From contig USHB01000120.1 of assembly GCA_900554395.1 (NCBI GenBank), positions 1 to 5,347 of the forward strand: DNA of 5,347 nucleotides. The letters run 5' to 3'. This DNA is from an uncultured Phascolarctobacterium sp. Its GTDB lineage: Bacteria; Bacillota; Negativicutes; Acidaminococcales; Acidaminococcaceae. Positions within the stretch are counted from its first letter, which is position 1. Each line of letters opens with the position of its first letter. Below are positions 1 to 5,347 of this stretch, piece after piece. The notes below the pieces were generated by a model. It saw only the letters and a program-made list of their open reading frames with translations, made no database searches and was not told where the DNA came from. The position numbers and the translations under genes are program-made.

Positions 1-393
1 TTTTACGAGCACAGCCGCGGCATAACCGTCCAGCGGTTCCGGCGGTACCCGCAACCCTTCCGGCAATAGCGCCCGCCATCCGTGCGGTTTATTAAGTTGC
101 CAGTAAAGCGTACGTGCTTCTTCTGTGCTGTGTTTTTCATCAATTTCTATTACCGGCACAGCAGTAAAAATTTGGTTAAGAACTTTATGTACCGGCTGCG
201 TGTTGGTGCCGTTGCCGATAATAACTGCTTTAAGTTCAGCACTGCTCTGCGCATTAATTTTTGTTAAAACTTCTGCCAGTATTTTGGTTTCCACCCATTC
301 GGCACTTATAACTTCACCATCCGGCTTTACCTTTGCCACTCCGGTTTTAAAACTGCCGGGGTCTATGCCAAGCAAAAACTCACTCTTCTGCAT
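1..393 (-). CDS. RuvC/YqgF-like RNase H-fold nuclease, 3' end cut off by the window
   Basis: Read from the ATG at 393-391, the frame stays open for 131 codons to the window edge, so the C-terminus is missing. The N-terminus carries LLGIDPGSFKTGVA (residues 7-20), the first beta strand of RuvC/YqgF-type RNase H folds, with D11 as the likely first metal ligand. A second conserved block is IDEKHSTEEA (84-93), which resembles the D-E-x-x-[ST] motif of YqgF proteins. A third is GWRALLPEGLRVPPEPLDGYAAAVLV (105-130), read here in parts, in which D122 is the probable last acidic ligand. The family acts on nucleic acid in the cytoplasm (pre-16S rRNA processing or Holliday-junction-type cleavage), but the true substrate of this subfamily is not known to me. 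It differs from classical RuvX by the extra GWR-LLP-GLR-PP block. The start overlaps the end of the DUF3084 gene by 14 nt and has an AGAGG site 6 nt upstream. Family assignment is good; function is uncertain. Confidence 0.82.
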   Translation of the reverse strand, partial: MQKSEFLLGIDPGSFKTGVAKVKPDGEVISAEWVETKILAEVLTKINAQSSAELKAVIIGNGTNTQPVHKVLNQIFTAVPVIEIDEKHSTEEARTLYWQLNKPHGWRALLPEGLRVPPEPLDGYAAAVLVK

Positions 394-1510
394 CTTCAAC
401 CTCTAAACGCAAAAGCACAGGTCCGGAAGTATAAATATCGCCGCGGGCATACGCTTTCAGCACAACTTTGCCGCCCAATGCCGCCATTTTTTCACCGGTC
501 TGCACCATTGTGCCGGCATCAAGGTTGCCTACCTTGCCGGTCAGCGGGTCGGGCATAACGCCTGCGCGCACCGCTGTATGGTTTACTTCGTTAAGGAAGG
601 TTAAAATCTCACGGTCTAACCCATATTTTATGCCGGTAACATCAATAACCTTGCTGTAAATCATTTCATTATCCTTATACACACATTCGTTATGTACAAG
701 TTCAATAGTGCAAATGGCAGGCTCGCCCGCAATGATATTGGCAACAGCGCGCAGCCTTACAAACACATTGCCGTCAGCAGCCTGAATTTCCTTCATGGCA
801 GCCTGTGCCAATTCATTGGGCAGCCACAATACGCCAACAGGTTCTTCGCTGCGGATGCCCATACGCTGCATAGCTGCTTCGTTAGCGGCATTAAGGAACA
901 TTTCCATCTGTTTGGCGTTTTCTTCGTTGTTAAGTTTGCTGCTTAATACGCCGGCGTAAATTACTTCGCCGCTGCGGTAAACCACATCGCCTTCACGCAT
1001 TGCGACAATACCGCGGCGCAGGCGTTCGGTAGTTTCTTCAAGCGAGCTTACCTCTTTTTCCAAAGTAGCTTTGGATTCCGTCAGCGAATTTACTTCCTGA
1101 CGGGCACGTCCCAACTCTTCACGGCTAGTACTTACTTCGTTGGCAAGCTGCGCCTTTTCAGCGTCAAGCTCCTTGATTTCCCTGTTGCGGTCTGCCAAAT
1201 CGGCACGTACTTTTTCCACTTCCATGGAAGCCGCAGCTTTTTCCTTATTCAGGCTGCTCAGTTCATCCTGCAGTTTTTCCATGCCAAACATGGCAGTCCT
1301 TGCGCTGTCTGAAGAAATTGCCATTACAATAATGGTTGTCGCTGCAATTAACACGCCCGTTATTACCGTCATCAGCACAGAGGTATAGTAGGGCCTCAAG
1401 CCAAAGACCGACAGTTTTTTCTTGCCAATTTTACTGCCCAGCTTGTCGCCGATAAAGGCAATCAGCCCGCCGACGATAGCCAGTATAATAATCAGGCGTA
1501 ACCCAAACAT
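380..1510 (-). CDS. DUF3084 domain protein: two membrane helices, coiled coil, C-terminal domain
   Basis: This 376-residue protein has no assigned function. Hydrophobic helices run about 4-20 and 43-65. The loop between them (21-42) is rich in Lys/Arg and contains GDKLGSKIGKKKLSVFGLRP, which I recognise as the DUF3084 signature. By the positive-inside rule that loop is cytoplasmic, which would put both the N-terminus and the rest of the protein outside the inner membrane. Residues about 76-167 form a heptad-like, charged coiled coil (many Glu/Lys/Leu, no Pro). A folded alpha/beta-looking domain follows at 168-376, with two cysteines (C267, C276). The start is ATG with GAGGTG at 1516-1521, 5 nt upstream. 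The gene begins 18 nt after the permease gene stop, and its end overlaps the next gene by 14 nt. Operon position suggests an envelope-related role. That is inference; the topology could also be inverted, with a cytoplasmic C-terminus. Confidence 0.88.
   Translation of the reverse strand: MFGLRLIIILAIVGGLIAFIGDKLGSKIGKKKLSVFGLRPYYTSVLMTVITGVLIAATTIIVMAISSDSARTAMFGMEKLQDELSSLNKEKAAASMEVEKVRADLADRNREIKELDAEKAQLANEVSTSREELGRARQEVNSLTESKATLEKEVSSLEETTERLRRGIVAMREGDVVYRSGEVIYAGVLSSKLNNEENAKQMEMFLNAANEAAMQRMGIRSEEPVGVLWLPNELAQAAMKEIQAADGNVFVRLRAVANIIAGEPAICTIELVHNECVYKDNEMIYSKVIDVTGIKYGLDREILTFLNEVNHTAVRAGVMPDPLTGKVGNLDAGTMVQTGEKMAALGGKVVLKAYARGDIYTSGPVLLRLEVEDAEE
400..404 (-). promoter_or_regulatory. 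Ribosome binding site of the RuvC-like gene, inside the DUF3084 gene
   Basis: AGAGG lies 6 nt before the ATG at 393-391. It sits within the last codons of the DUF3084 gene and supports the start used here, which creates a 14 nt overlap. Confidence 0.7.
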
Positions 1511-1528
1511 AAACTCACCTCAATAGTT

Positions 1529-2620
1529 TTACGCATTTTTCTGGCGTAAAAGATAAATGCCAACAAACAAACAGATAATATTAGGCAGTGCGCAGGCAAG
1601 GAACGGATTCATTGCACCGCCTTTGCCAAGGCCTGTTGTAAACGTCATAATTGCATAGTAAATAAAGATAACTATGATGCTCAAGCCCAGACCAATGGAA
1701 GAACTTGTACGTTGTTTCTGCGTGCCGAGCGGCGCGCCAATCATTGCAAAGAAGAAACTTGCCATCGGAATGAAGATGCGCATATAAATTTCGCACCAGT
1801 GACGAGAAGTAGGCTGGTCCTGCATTTCCAGCATATGAATGTATTCGCGCAGTTCGCGGATTGTCATTTCCTCGGGTTCTTTCTGTTCCCAGGAAATCTG
1901 TTCCGGCGCTATATCAAGCGGAATTATCTGCTCGTCAAATTTAGCTGTGCTTTGCAAACCTTCTTCATCATGCACCGAATATACAGTTCCGTCAATCAGA
2001 CGCCACGAACCGTTTTCCCAACGTCCTTCTTTAGCCGTCTGAATACGTGCCAGTTTATGGTTGTCAAATTCTTCAATGGTAATATCCATCATCCTGCCGG
2101 ATTCTTCTTCAAAACGGCGGGCATAAGTTAAACGCTGGGTATCGCCGCTCATTGTTTTAATGATGACGTTATCCTGCGTTTTCGGCTTGGTGTTACCCTT
2201 GATCTGGTATTCCAAAACGCGGGTATACTGCACTTTAGATGCCGGAACTACCTTTTCTGCCCAGACAACAGAGAACATGCTGACGATAAACGCCACAATC
2301 AGCACCGGAGCAACAATGCGGTAATAGCTGATGCCGCCTGATTTCATGGCGATAATTTCGCTGCTGCCGGACAGTTTTCCAAACGCCATTAACGATGCCA
2401 GAAGCATTGACATTGGGAAGGTATAGTTAATAACTTCCGGCAGGCTGTAAAAGAACAGCCATGCAATGGTATCCCAACCTGCGCCGTATTTGGTCATATA
2501 CTGGGTAATACGGTACAGCATGGAGCTGGCAATAAAAATGCTTGAGAAGGAGGCAATACCGAAGATAAACGGATACAGTAATTCACTTAACACATAACGG
2601 TCTAATAAACGTAAACGCAA
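1529..2620 (-). CDS. LPS export permease, LptF/LptG (YjgP/YjgQ) family
   Basis: This is an inner-membrane subunit of the LPS extraction ABC transporter, pairing with LptB below and LptC/LptA in the periplasm. At 363 residues it matches the usual family length. Predicted helices lie near 14-36, 52-80, 101-121, 279-299, 307-328 and 338-357, with a large periplasmic domain between about 125 and 275. GKLSGSSEIIAMKSGGIS (81-98) is the conserved cytoplasmic coupling segment that docks on LptB. R37 and K44 sit at the periplasmic end of helix 1, where basic residues contact LPS phosphates in characterised LptG. The start is TTG: an in-frame TGA lies immediately upstream at 2626-2624, and the conserved N-terminus LLDRYVLSELLYPF begins at residue 5, leaving no room for a later start. 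I cannot tell LptF from LptG. Only one such gene is present here, whereas proteobacteria use two. Spacing is 12 nt after lptB. Confidence 0.95.
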   Translation of the reverse strand: MRLRLLDRYVLSELLYPFIFGIASFSSIFIASSMLYRITQYMTKYGAGWDTIAWLFFYSLPEVINYTFPMSMLLASLMAFGKLSGSSEIIAMKSGGISYYRIVAPVLIVAFIVSMFSVVWAEKVVPASKVQYTRVLEYQIKGNTKPKTQDNVIIKTMSGDTQRLTYARRFEEESGRMMDITIEEFDNHKLARIQTAKEGRWENGSWRLIDGTVYSVHDEEGLQSTAKFDEQIIPLDIAPEQISWEQKEPEEMTIRELREYIHMLEMQDQPTSRHWCEIYMRIFIPMASFFFAMIGAPLGTQKQRTSSSIGLGLSIIVIFIYYAIMTFTTGLGKGGAMNPFLACALPNIICLFVGIYLLRQKNA

Positions 2621-2627
2621 TCTTCAT

Positions 2628-2633
2628 CCCCCC
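2628..2633 (-). promoter_or_regulatory. Ribosome binding site deciding the TTG start of the LptF/G gene
   Basis: A run of six G begins on the last base of the lptB TAG stop and lies 7 nt before TTG at 2620-2618. An ATG at 2627-2625 directly follows the G run, too close to use it, and is in another frame. The site therefore favours TTG. It is G-rich rather than a canonical AGGAGG. Confidence 0.65.
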
Positions 2634-3352
2634 TACATACTGAAATTTTCGCCCAGATAGTATTTGCGCGCTACCGGGTCATTGGCTATGGTTTCGCTGT
2701 CGCCATGCAGCAATATCTCACCATTGGCGAGGATATATGCCTTATCGACGATGCTTAAAGTCTCGCGCACATTATGGTCGGTAATTAAAATGCCGATGCC
2801 GCGCTGAGCAAGATGGGCAATCATATTCTGAATATCGGCAACGGCAATCGGGTCAATGCCCGCAAAAGGTTCATCCAAAAGGATGAAGGCCGGGTCTGTT
2901 GCCAGCGCGCGGGCTATTTCCACGCGGCGGCGTTCACCGCCGGAAAGCTCTGTGCCTTTATTCTTGCGGATATGGTCAATGTGGAATTCTTCCACCAACG
3001 CGTTCATTTTTTCATAACGCTGTTTTTCCGGTACATTATTTGCTTCCAAAATAGCCAAAATATTTTCTTCCACCGTCATTTTGCGGAAAATGGAAGCCTC
3101 CTGCGGCAGATAACCAATGCCGGCGCGTGCGCGCATATACATCGGCAAGCCGCTGATATCCTGTCCGTCCAGCGTTACCGTGCCGCTGTCAGGCTTGATA
3201 ATGCCGACAATCATATAGAACGTTGTTGTTTTGCCGGCGCCGTTAGGGCCAAGCAAGCCCACAATGCTGCCCTGCTCTACGCGGATGCTGACATTATTTA
3301 CAACGCGCCTGTCAGAATATTCTTTTACAAGATTAGCTGTTTCAATTACCAC
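2633..3352 (-). CDS. lptB: LPS export ABC transporter ATPase LptB
   Basis: This cytoplasmic ATPase powers extraction of LPS from the inner membrane. Its 239 residues match the family (about 241 in Escherichia coli). All nucleotide-binding motifs are intact: Walker [10 protein letters not shown] (35-43, K41), Q-loop Q84 in [10 protein letters not shown], signature LSGGE (136-140), Walker B FILLDE (156-161, catalytic E161), D-loop AGID (164-167) and switch H193 in TDHNVRETL. The [10 protein letters not shown] stretch is characteristic of LptB and includes the Phe-Arg pair (F89-R90) in the region that meets the permease coupling helices. The start is GTG at 3352-3350, supported by a strong GGTGGAGG site 7 nt upstream. 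Its first base is the last base of the lptA stop codon (TAGTG), so translation is probably coupled to lptA. The protein ends in Met followed by TAG. No key residue is missing. Confidence 0.98.
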   Translation of the reverse strand: MVIETANLVKEYSDRRVVNNVSIRVEQGSIVGLLGPNGAGKTTTFYMIVGIIKPDSGTVTLDGQDISGLPMYMRARAGIGYLPQEASIFRKMTVEENILAILEANNVPEKQRYEKMNALVEEFHIDHIRKNKGTELSGGERRRVEIARALATDPAFILLDEPFAGIDPIAVADIQNMIAHLAQRGIGILITDHNVRETLSIVDKAYILANGEILLHGDSETIANDPVARKYYLGENFSM

Positions 3353-4170
3353 TATGCTGCCTCCACCTGTTCAGCGCCTTCTTCCGGAGTAGCCGCTTCG
3401 GTTTCTTCACCTGCCGCCTGTTCAGCCGGTGCAGGTTCATCTTTAGGTACATAAACTATTTTAATATTGCCAAACGCTTCGGCACGCTGCCCTTTGGCTG
3501 CATTGCCGGCGTTATTCATAATCAGCCTGTTGCCGGATACGGTATTGCCGTCCTGCGTTGCGGTAGCATTGCCGATAAGTTCAACCGTGCCATCGTTGTT
3601 AGTATCGTAAACCGCTTTATCTGCACTTGCAGTTAAATTACGCGGCGGGCTTACAATATCCACATTGCCAGTTGCTTCTGCCACACCGGTTTTGCCGTTA
3701 TAGGTAATCTGCGCTGCTGTTAAAACACTGCCGTCGGTAGAACTGAGCTGACCCCAGGAACCAATGGTTTCAGCATATTCAGCATCGCTGTGATAATCAA
3801 TCTGTTCTGCGGTTAAAGTTTTATCTTCTTTAGTAACGCTTGCCTCGCCAACTGCGGAAACATAATCTTCGTTATGCATCACAAAAGTAGCGCAGGTAAT
3901 ATGAGCATCGTCTTTATCTGCTACAACGCCGCCGGTAAGTTTGCCGCTCATGGTTTTGCTGTTAAACTCTGCTGCCGCAGCCGTTGCCTTGCCGCCGTCA
4001 TGCAGAATTACAACGTTGCCTTTGGCAGTACCATTGCCGCTGGTCATGTCATATTCAATTTCATCTGCTTTTACGTTAAAGCCGTTTCCGGCAGCATAAG
4101 CCGGAACATGCACCTGCGTGCCTATAAACATTAAAGCCGCTGCCAGCGCTATTGCCGCTTTTATTTTCAT
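3352..4170 (-). CDS. lptA: LptA/OstA-type periplasmic LPS transport protein with acidic C-terminal tail
   Basis: This periplasmic bridge protein passes LPS from LptC towards the outer membrane through a beta-jellyroll groove. It has 272 residues, clearly longer than the 185 of E. coli LptA. The N-terminus is a signal peptide: basic start, hydrophobic core 5-18, and AYA followed by A, suggesting cleavage after residue 26. OstA-type strands repeat through about 30-240, for example [11 protein letters not shown] (31-41), AKGNVVI (49-55), LTAEQIDY (119-126), ATGNVDIV (166-173), VELIGNATA (196-204) and [10 protein letters not shown] (232-241). Gly-Asn turns recur nine times. Residues 242-272 form a Pro/Ala/Glu-rich tail with ten acidic residues and one lysine, probably disordered. 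There is a single cysteine, C93. The start is ATG with AAGGGGA at 4180-4186, 9 nt upstream. It lies 2 nt after the lptC stop and overlaps the lptB start by one base. Confidence 0.93.
   Translation of the reverse strand: MKIKAAIALAAALMFIGTQVHVPAYAAGNGFNVKADEIEYDMTSGNGTAKGNVVILHDGGKATAAAAEFNSKTMSGKLTGGVVADKDDAHITCATFVMHNEDYVSAVGEASVTKEDKTLTAEQIDYHSDAEYAETIGSWGQLSSTDGSVLTAAQITYNGKTGVAEATGNVDIVSPPRNLTASADKAVYDTNNDGTVELIGNATATQDGNTVSGNRLIMNNAGNAAKGQRAEAFGNIKIVYVPKDEPAPAEQAAGEETEAATPEEGAEQVEAA
3360..3367 (-). promoter_or_regulatory. Ribosome binding site deciding the GTG start of lptB
   Basis: GGTGGAGG lies within the last codons of lptA, with 7 nt between it and GTG at 3352-3350. This is near-ideal strength and spacing, and supports a GTG start that overlaps the lptA stop by one base. 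Confidence 0.75.
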
Positions 4171-4172
4171 AA

Positions 4173-4718
4173 TTACAGTTCCCCTTTCTGTACTTCGGCG
4201 TGGCCGCTTAATTTAAAATGGTCAAATTTGCTGCTGGTTACAATTTTATCTGCCAGCGCAGTGTGTTCATCTTTTACAACCTTAACTTTGCCTGATGCCG
4301 TAATAACATCGTCTTTCTGATTCCACGCAATTTCTTCGGCAGTTATCTCGCCGCCGGTAGAAAGCGTAGCTTTAACGCCGCGGTCAAGAGCAAAGTTTTT
4401 GTCATCGTTGTTAATTTTGCCGCCGCCCGCTACAACGTCAATTACAGAACCATCCTCACGGAAGATTTTGCCTTTAACGCCTTTCAGCACTGCTTCGCCG
4501 CTGCCGGAAATGCTTTCCAGTTCTTCAACGGAAAACTCCCACAGCTTTTTGCCGTCCTGTTCGCGGCTGACGGTTGTATTTTTTACAACTGCGCTTGCAA
4601 CATTAGCAGCCATATTTTCCGGGTTCTTCGGCGCCTCGCCGCCAAACATCAGCCATGCGATAATGGCGGCAGCTACGGCAATGCCGCCGGCAATCAGTAA
4701 TAATCCTTTATTTTTCAC
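4173..4718 (-). CDS. lptC: LPS export protein LptC, inner-membrane anchored
   Basis: LptC receives LPS from the LptB-LptF/G complex and hands it to LptA. The 181-residue product fits the family (191 in E. coli): a short basic start, one membrane helix at about 6-25, a flexible linker, then a beta-jellyroll periplasmic domain from about 45 onward. Family-like features are DGKKLWEFSVEEL (55-67), corresponding to the conserved G-x-x-x-W strand, and a LptA/LptC-type strand series including GGEITAEEIAW (122-132) and ITASGKVKVVK (139-149). The start is GTG at 4718-4716, just before MKNKGLLLIAG. It overlaps the acyltransferase gene end by 11 nt, and an AAGGAG site lies 10 nt upstream, rather far. 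No ATG offers a better start. Position directly upstream of lptA supports the call over a generic LptA-like protein. Confidence 0.93.
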   Translation of the reverse strand: MKNKGLLLIAGGIAVAAAIIAWLMFGGEAPKNPENMAANVASAVVKNTTVSREQDGKKLWEFSVEELESISGSGEAVLKGVKGKIFREDGSVIDVVAGGGKINNDDKNFALDRGVKATLSTGGEITAEEIAWNQKDDVITASGKVKVVKDEHTALADKIVTSSKFDHFKLSGHAEVQKGEL

Positions 4719-5347
4719 CCTGCGTTAGCTCCTTTTCTTCCGGAGGCGTATAAGGGGTATTCCAGCGGTGCTGGACCCACAGCCAGTTATCCGGGTATTC
4801 TTTGATAACTTCTTCGACAATCTGCGTCATTTTTAAAGTTACCCTATAATCATCGGCTTTGCGGTCGCCGGTATTTTCATAGTAAATGGGGTCTTTAACA
4901 ATAGCCTGATGCCCATAATTGCCTTCTTTGCGCACAATGAATATCGGCACAATCGGCGCATCGAACTTGCGTGAAAAATATGCCGGGCCCGTAGGCGTTG
5001 AAGCCATTTTGCCAAGGAACGGAACAAAAATACCGTCATAGCCGCCATCCTGGTCAGCAATAAGCCCAAGCATGCGTTTTTTCTTCATTGCGCGGGCGCA
5101 GCCTAAAATTTCGCTCGTGCCTCTTGAGAAAATCTCCTGCCCCACGCCTGTACGCAGTTCATTCATAAAGTCGCTGTAAATATGGTTTGGCTGCGGTTTT
5201 TCCACCGCACTGAGCGGAAATCCGTTCAATGCCAGCGCTGCGCCAAGCCATTCCCAGTTATCCATATGGCAGGCAAGCATTACAACGCCCTTGCCTTCGC
5301 CAAGCGCTTCCCACAGCACTTCCGGTCGGTCAAAAGTTACCAGCCCG
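4708..5347 (-). CDS. LpxL/HtrB-type lipid A acyltransferase, N-terminus cut off by the window
   Basis: This membrane-associated enzyme adds a secondary acyl chain from acyl-ACP to Kdo-lipid A or a related precursor on the cytoplasmic face. The frame is open to the window edge, giving the last 212 residues; by comparison with E. coli LpxL (306 residues, catalytic H132/E137) roughly the first 100 are missing. Numbering from the first whole codon, the HX4E active site is HMDNWE with H27 and E32. Next come FSRGTSEI (73-80), IADQDGGYDGIFVPFLG (96-112) and VQHRWNT (191-197), all standard landmarks of the LpxL/LpxM family. An internal GTG at 5319 is not the start, because coding similarity continues upstream of it. 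The stop overlaps lptC by 11 nt. I cannot tell which acyl position or chain length is used, nor whether it is LpxL or LpxM. Confidence 0.95.
   Translation of the reverse strand, partial: GLVTFDRPEVLWEALGEGKGVVMLACHMDNWEWLGAALALNGFPLSAVEKPQPNHIYSDFMNELRTGVGQEIFSRGTSEILGCARAMKKKRMLGLIADQDGGYDGIFVPFLGKMASTPTGPAYFSRKFDAPIVPIFIVRKEGNYGHQAIVKDPIYYENTGDRKADDYRVTLKMTQIVEEVIKEYPDNWLWVQHRWNTPYTPPEEKELTQGEK
4729..4734 (-). promoter_or_regulatory. Ribosome binding site of lptC, inside the acyltransferase gene
   Basis: AAGGAG lies 10 nt before the GTG at 4718-4716. The sequence is a good match but the spacing is at the long end, which together with the GTG suggests modest initiation, helped by ribosomes finishing the overlapping upstream gene. 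Confidence 0.6.

Larger units (their letters stand above)
1..5347 (-). other. Single LPS completion/export operon, continuing past both window ends
   Basis: Seven genes run in the same direction with junctions of -11, +2, -1, +12, +18 and -14 nt in transcription order. No gap is long enough for a normal promoter or an intrinsic terminator, so one transcript with coupled translation is the simplest reading. The promoter lies beyond 5347 and the terminator below position 1. Every base of the window is inside a gene or within 18 nt of one, so there are no intergenic stretches to explain. Confidence 0.85.

Noticed and set aside
82..406. Two overlapping plus-strand open frames near the window start
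   Set aside because: The minus strand here encodes a clear RuvC/YqgF-like N-terminus with conserved motifs, open to the window edge. The plus-strand frames are shadows.
1511..1528. Possible internal promoter or terminator between the permease and DUF3084 genes
   Set aside because: The gap is only 18 nt and is largely taken up by the ribosome binding site. No hairpin with a T run is present.
1712..2131. Plus-strand open frame of 139 codons opposite the LptF/G gene
   Set aside because: The opposite strand encodes a complete YjgP/YjgQ protein with conserved motifs. The plus-strand product resembles no family I know.
2813..3454. Plus-strand open frame of 213 codons opposite lptB
   Set aside because: It lies antisense to lptB, which has every ABC ATPase motif. 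The translation is rich in His, Cys and Phe, has no recognisable domain and shows no good ribosome site. It is a shadow of the real gene.
4839..5069. Second minus-strand frame inside the acyltransferase gene
   Set aside because: It overlaps the conserved LpxL region in another frame, is Arg/Leu/Met-rich, and has no domain.
4708..5319. Treating the GTG at 5319 as the acyltransferase start
   Set aside because: The frame continues upstream without a stop to the window edge, and a start there would remove about a third of the family's length, leaving only some 17 residues before the catalytic His.
1..5347. A novel defence, mobile or CRISPR system
   Set aside because: No transposase, integrase, repeat array, toxin pair or defence domain is visible. 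All frames are accounted for by LPS export genes plus the DUF3084/RuvC-like pair.

Overview
All seven genes lie on the minus strand and read from high to low coordinates. They form one tightly packed operon for lipopolysaccharide (LPS) completion and export. In transcription order they are: an LpxL/HtrB-type lipid A acyltransferase (5' part outside the window), lptC, lptA, lptB, one LptF/LptG-type permease, a DUF3084 coiled-coil membrane protein, and a RuvC/YqgF-like nuclease (3' part outside the window). Neighbouring genes overlap by 1 to 14 nt or are separated by 2 to 18 nt. I see no internal promoter, terminator, RNA gene, mobile element or CRISPR array.

The organism must have an outer membrane. 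The gene order, the strong AGGAGG-type ribosome binding sites, the use of GTG and TTG starts, the mid-range base composition, and DUF3084 plus a RuvC-like gene downstream of the lpt genes together suggest a diderm Firmicute of the Negativicutes (Phascolarctobacterium/Dialister/Acidaminococcus-like). The class is an inference from gene context and recalled family distribution. I cannot name the genus.

How the genes fit together: the acyltransferase finishes the acyl chains of lipid A at the inner membrane. LptB (ATPase) and LptF/G (permease) extract LPS from the outer leaflet of that membrane, and LptC and LptA carry it across the periplasm. The outer-membrane translocon LptD/E is not in this window. 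The last two genes are not classical LPS genes. The DUF3084 protein is predicted to be anchored by two membrane helices, with a long coiled coil and a C-terminal domain. The RuvC-like protein belongs to the RNase H-fold nuclease superfamily. Its start lies inside the DUF3084 gene, so these two are probably translationally coupled.

The annotation is mostly conventional. The least explained part is the DUF3084/RuvC-like pair attached to an LPS export operon. Other points of note are the single permease gene, the non-ATG starts on three of the four lpt genes, and an acidic disordered-looking tail on LptA.
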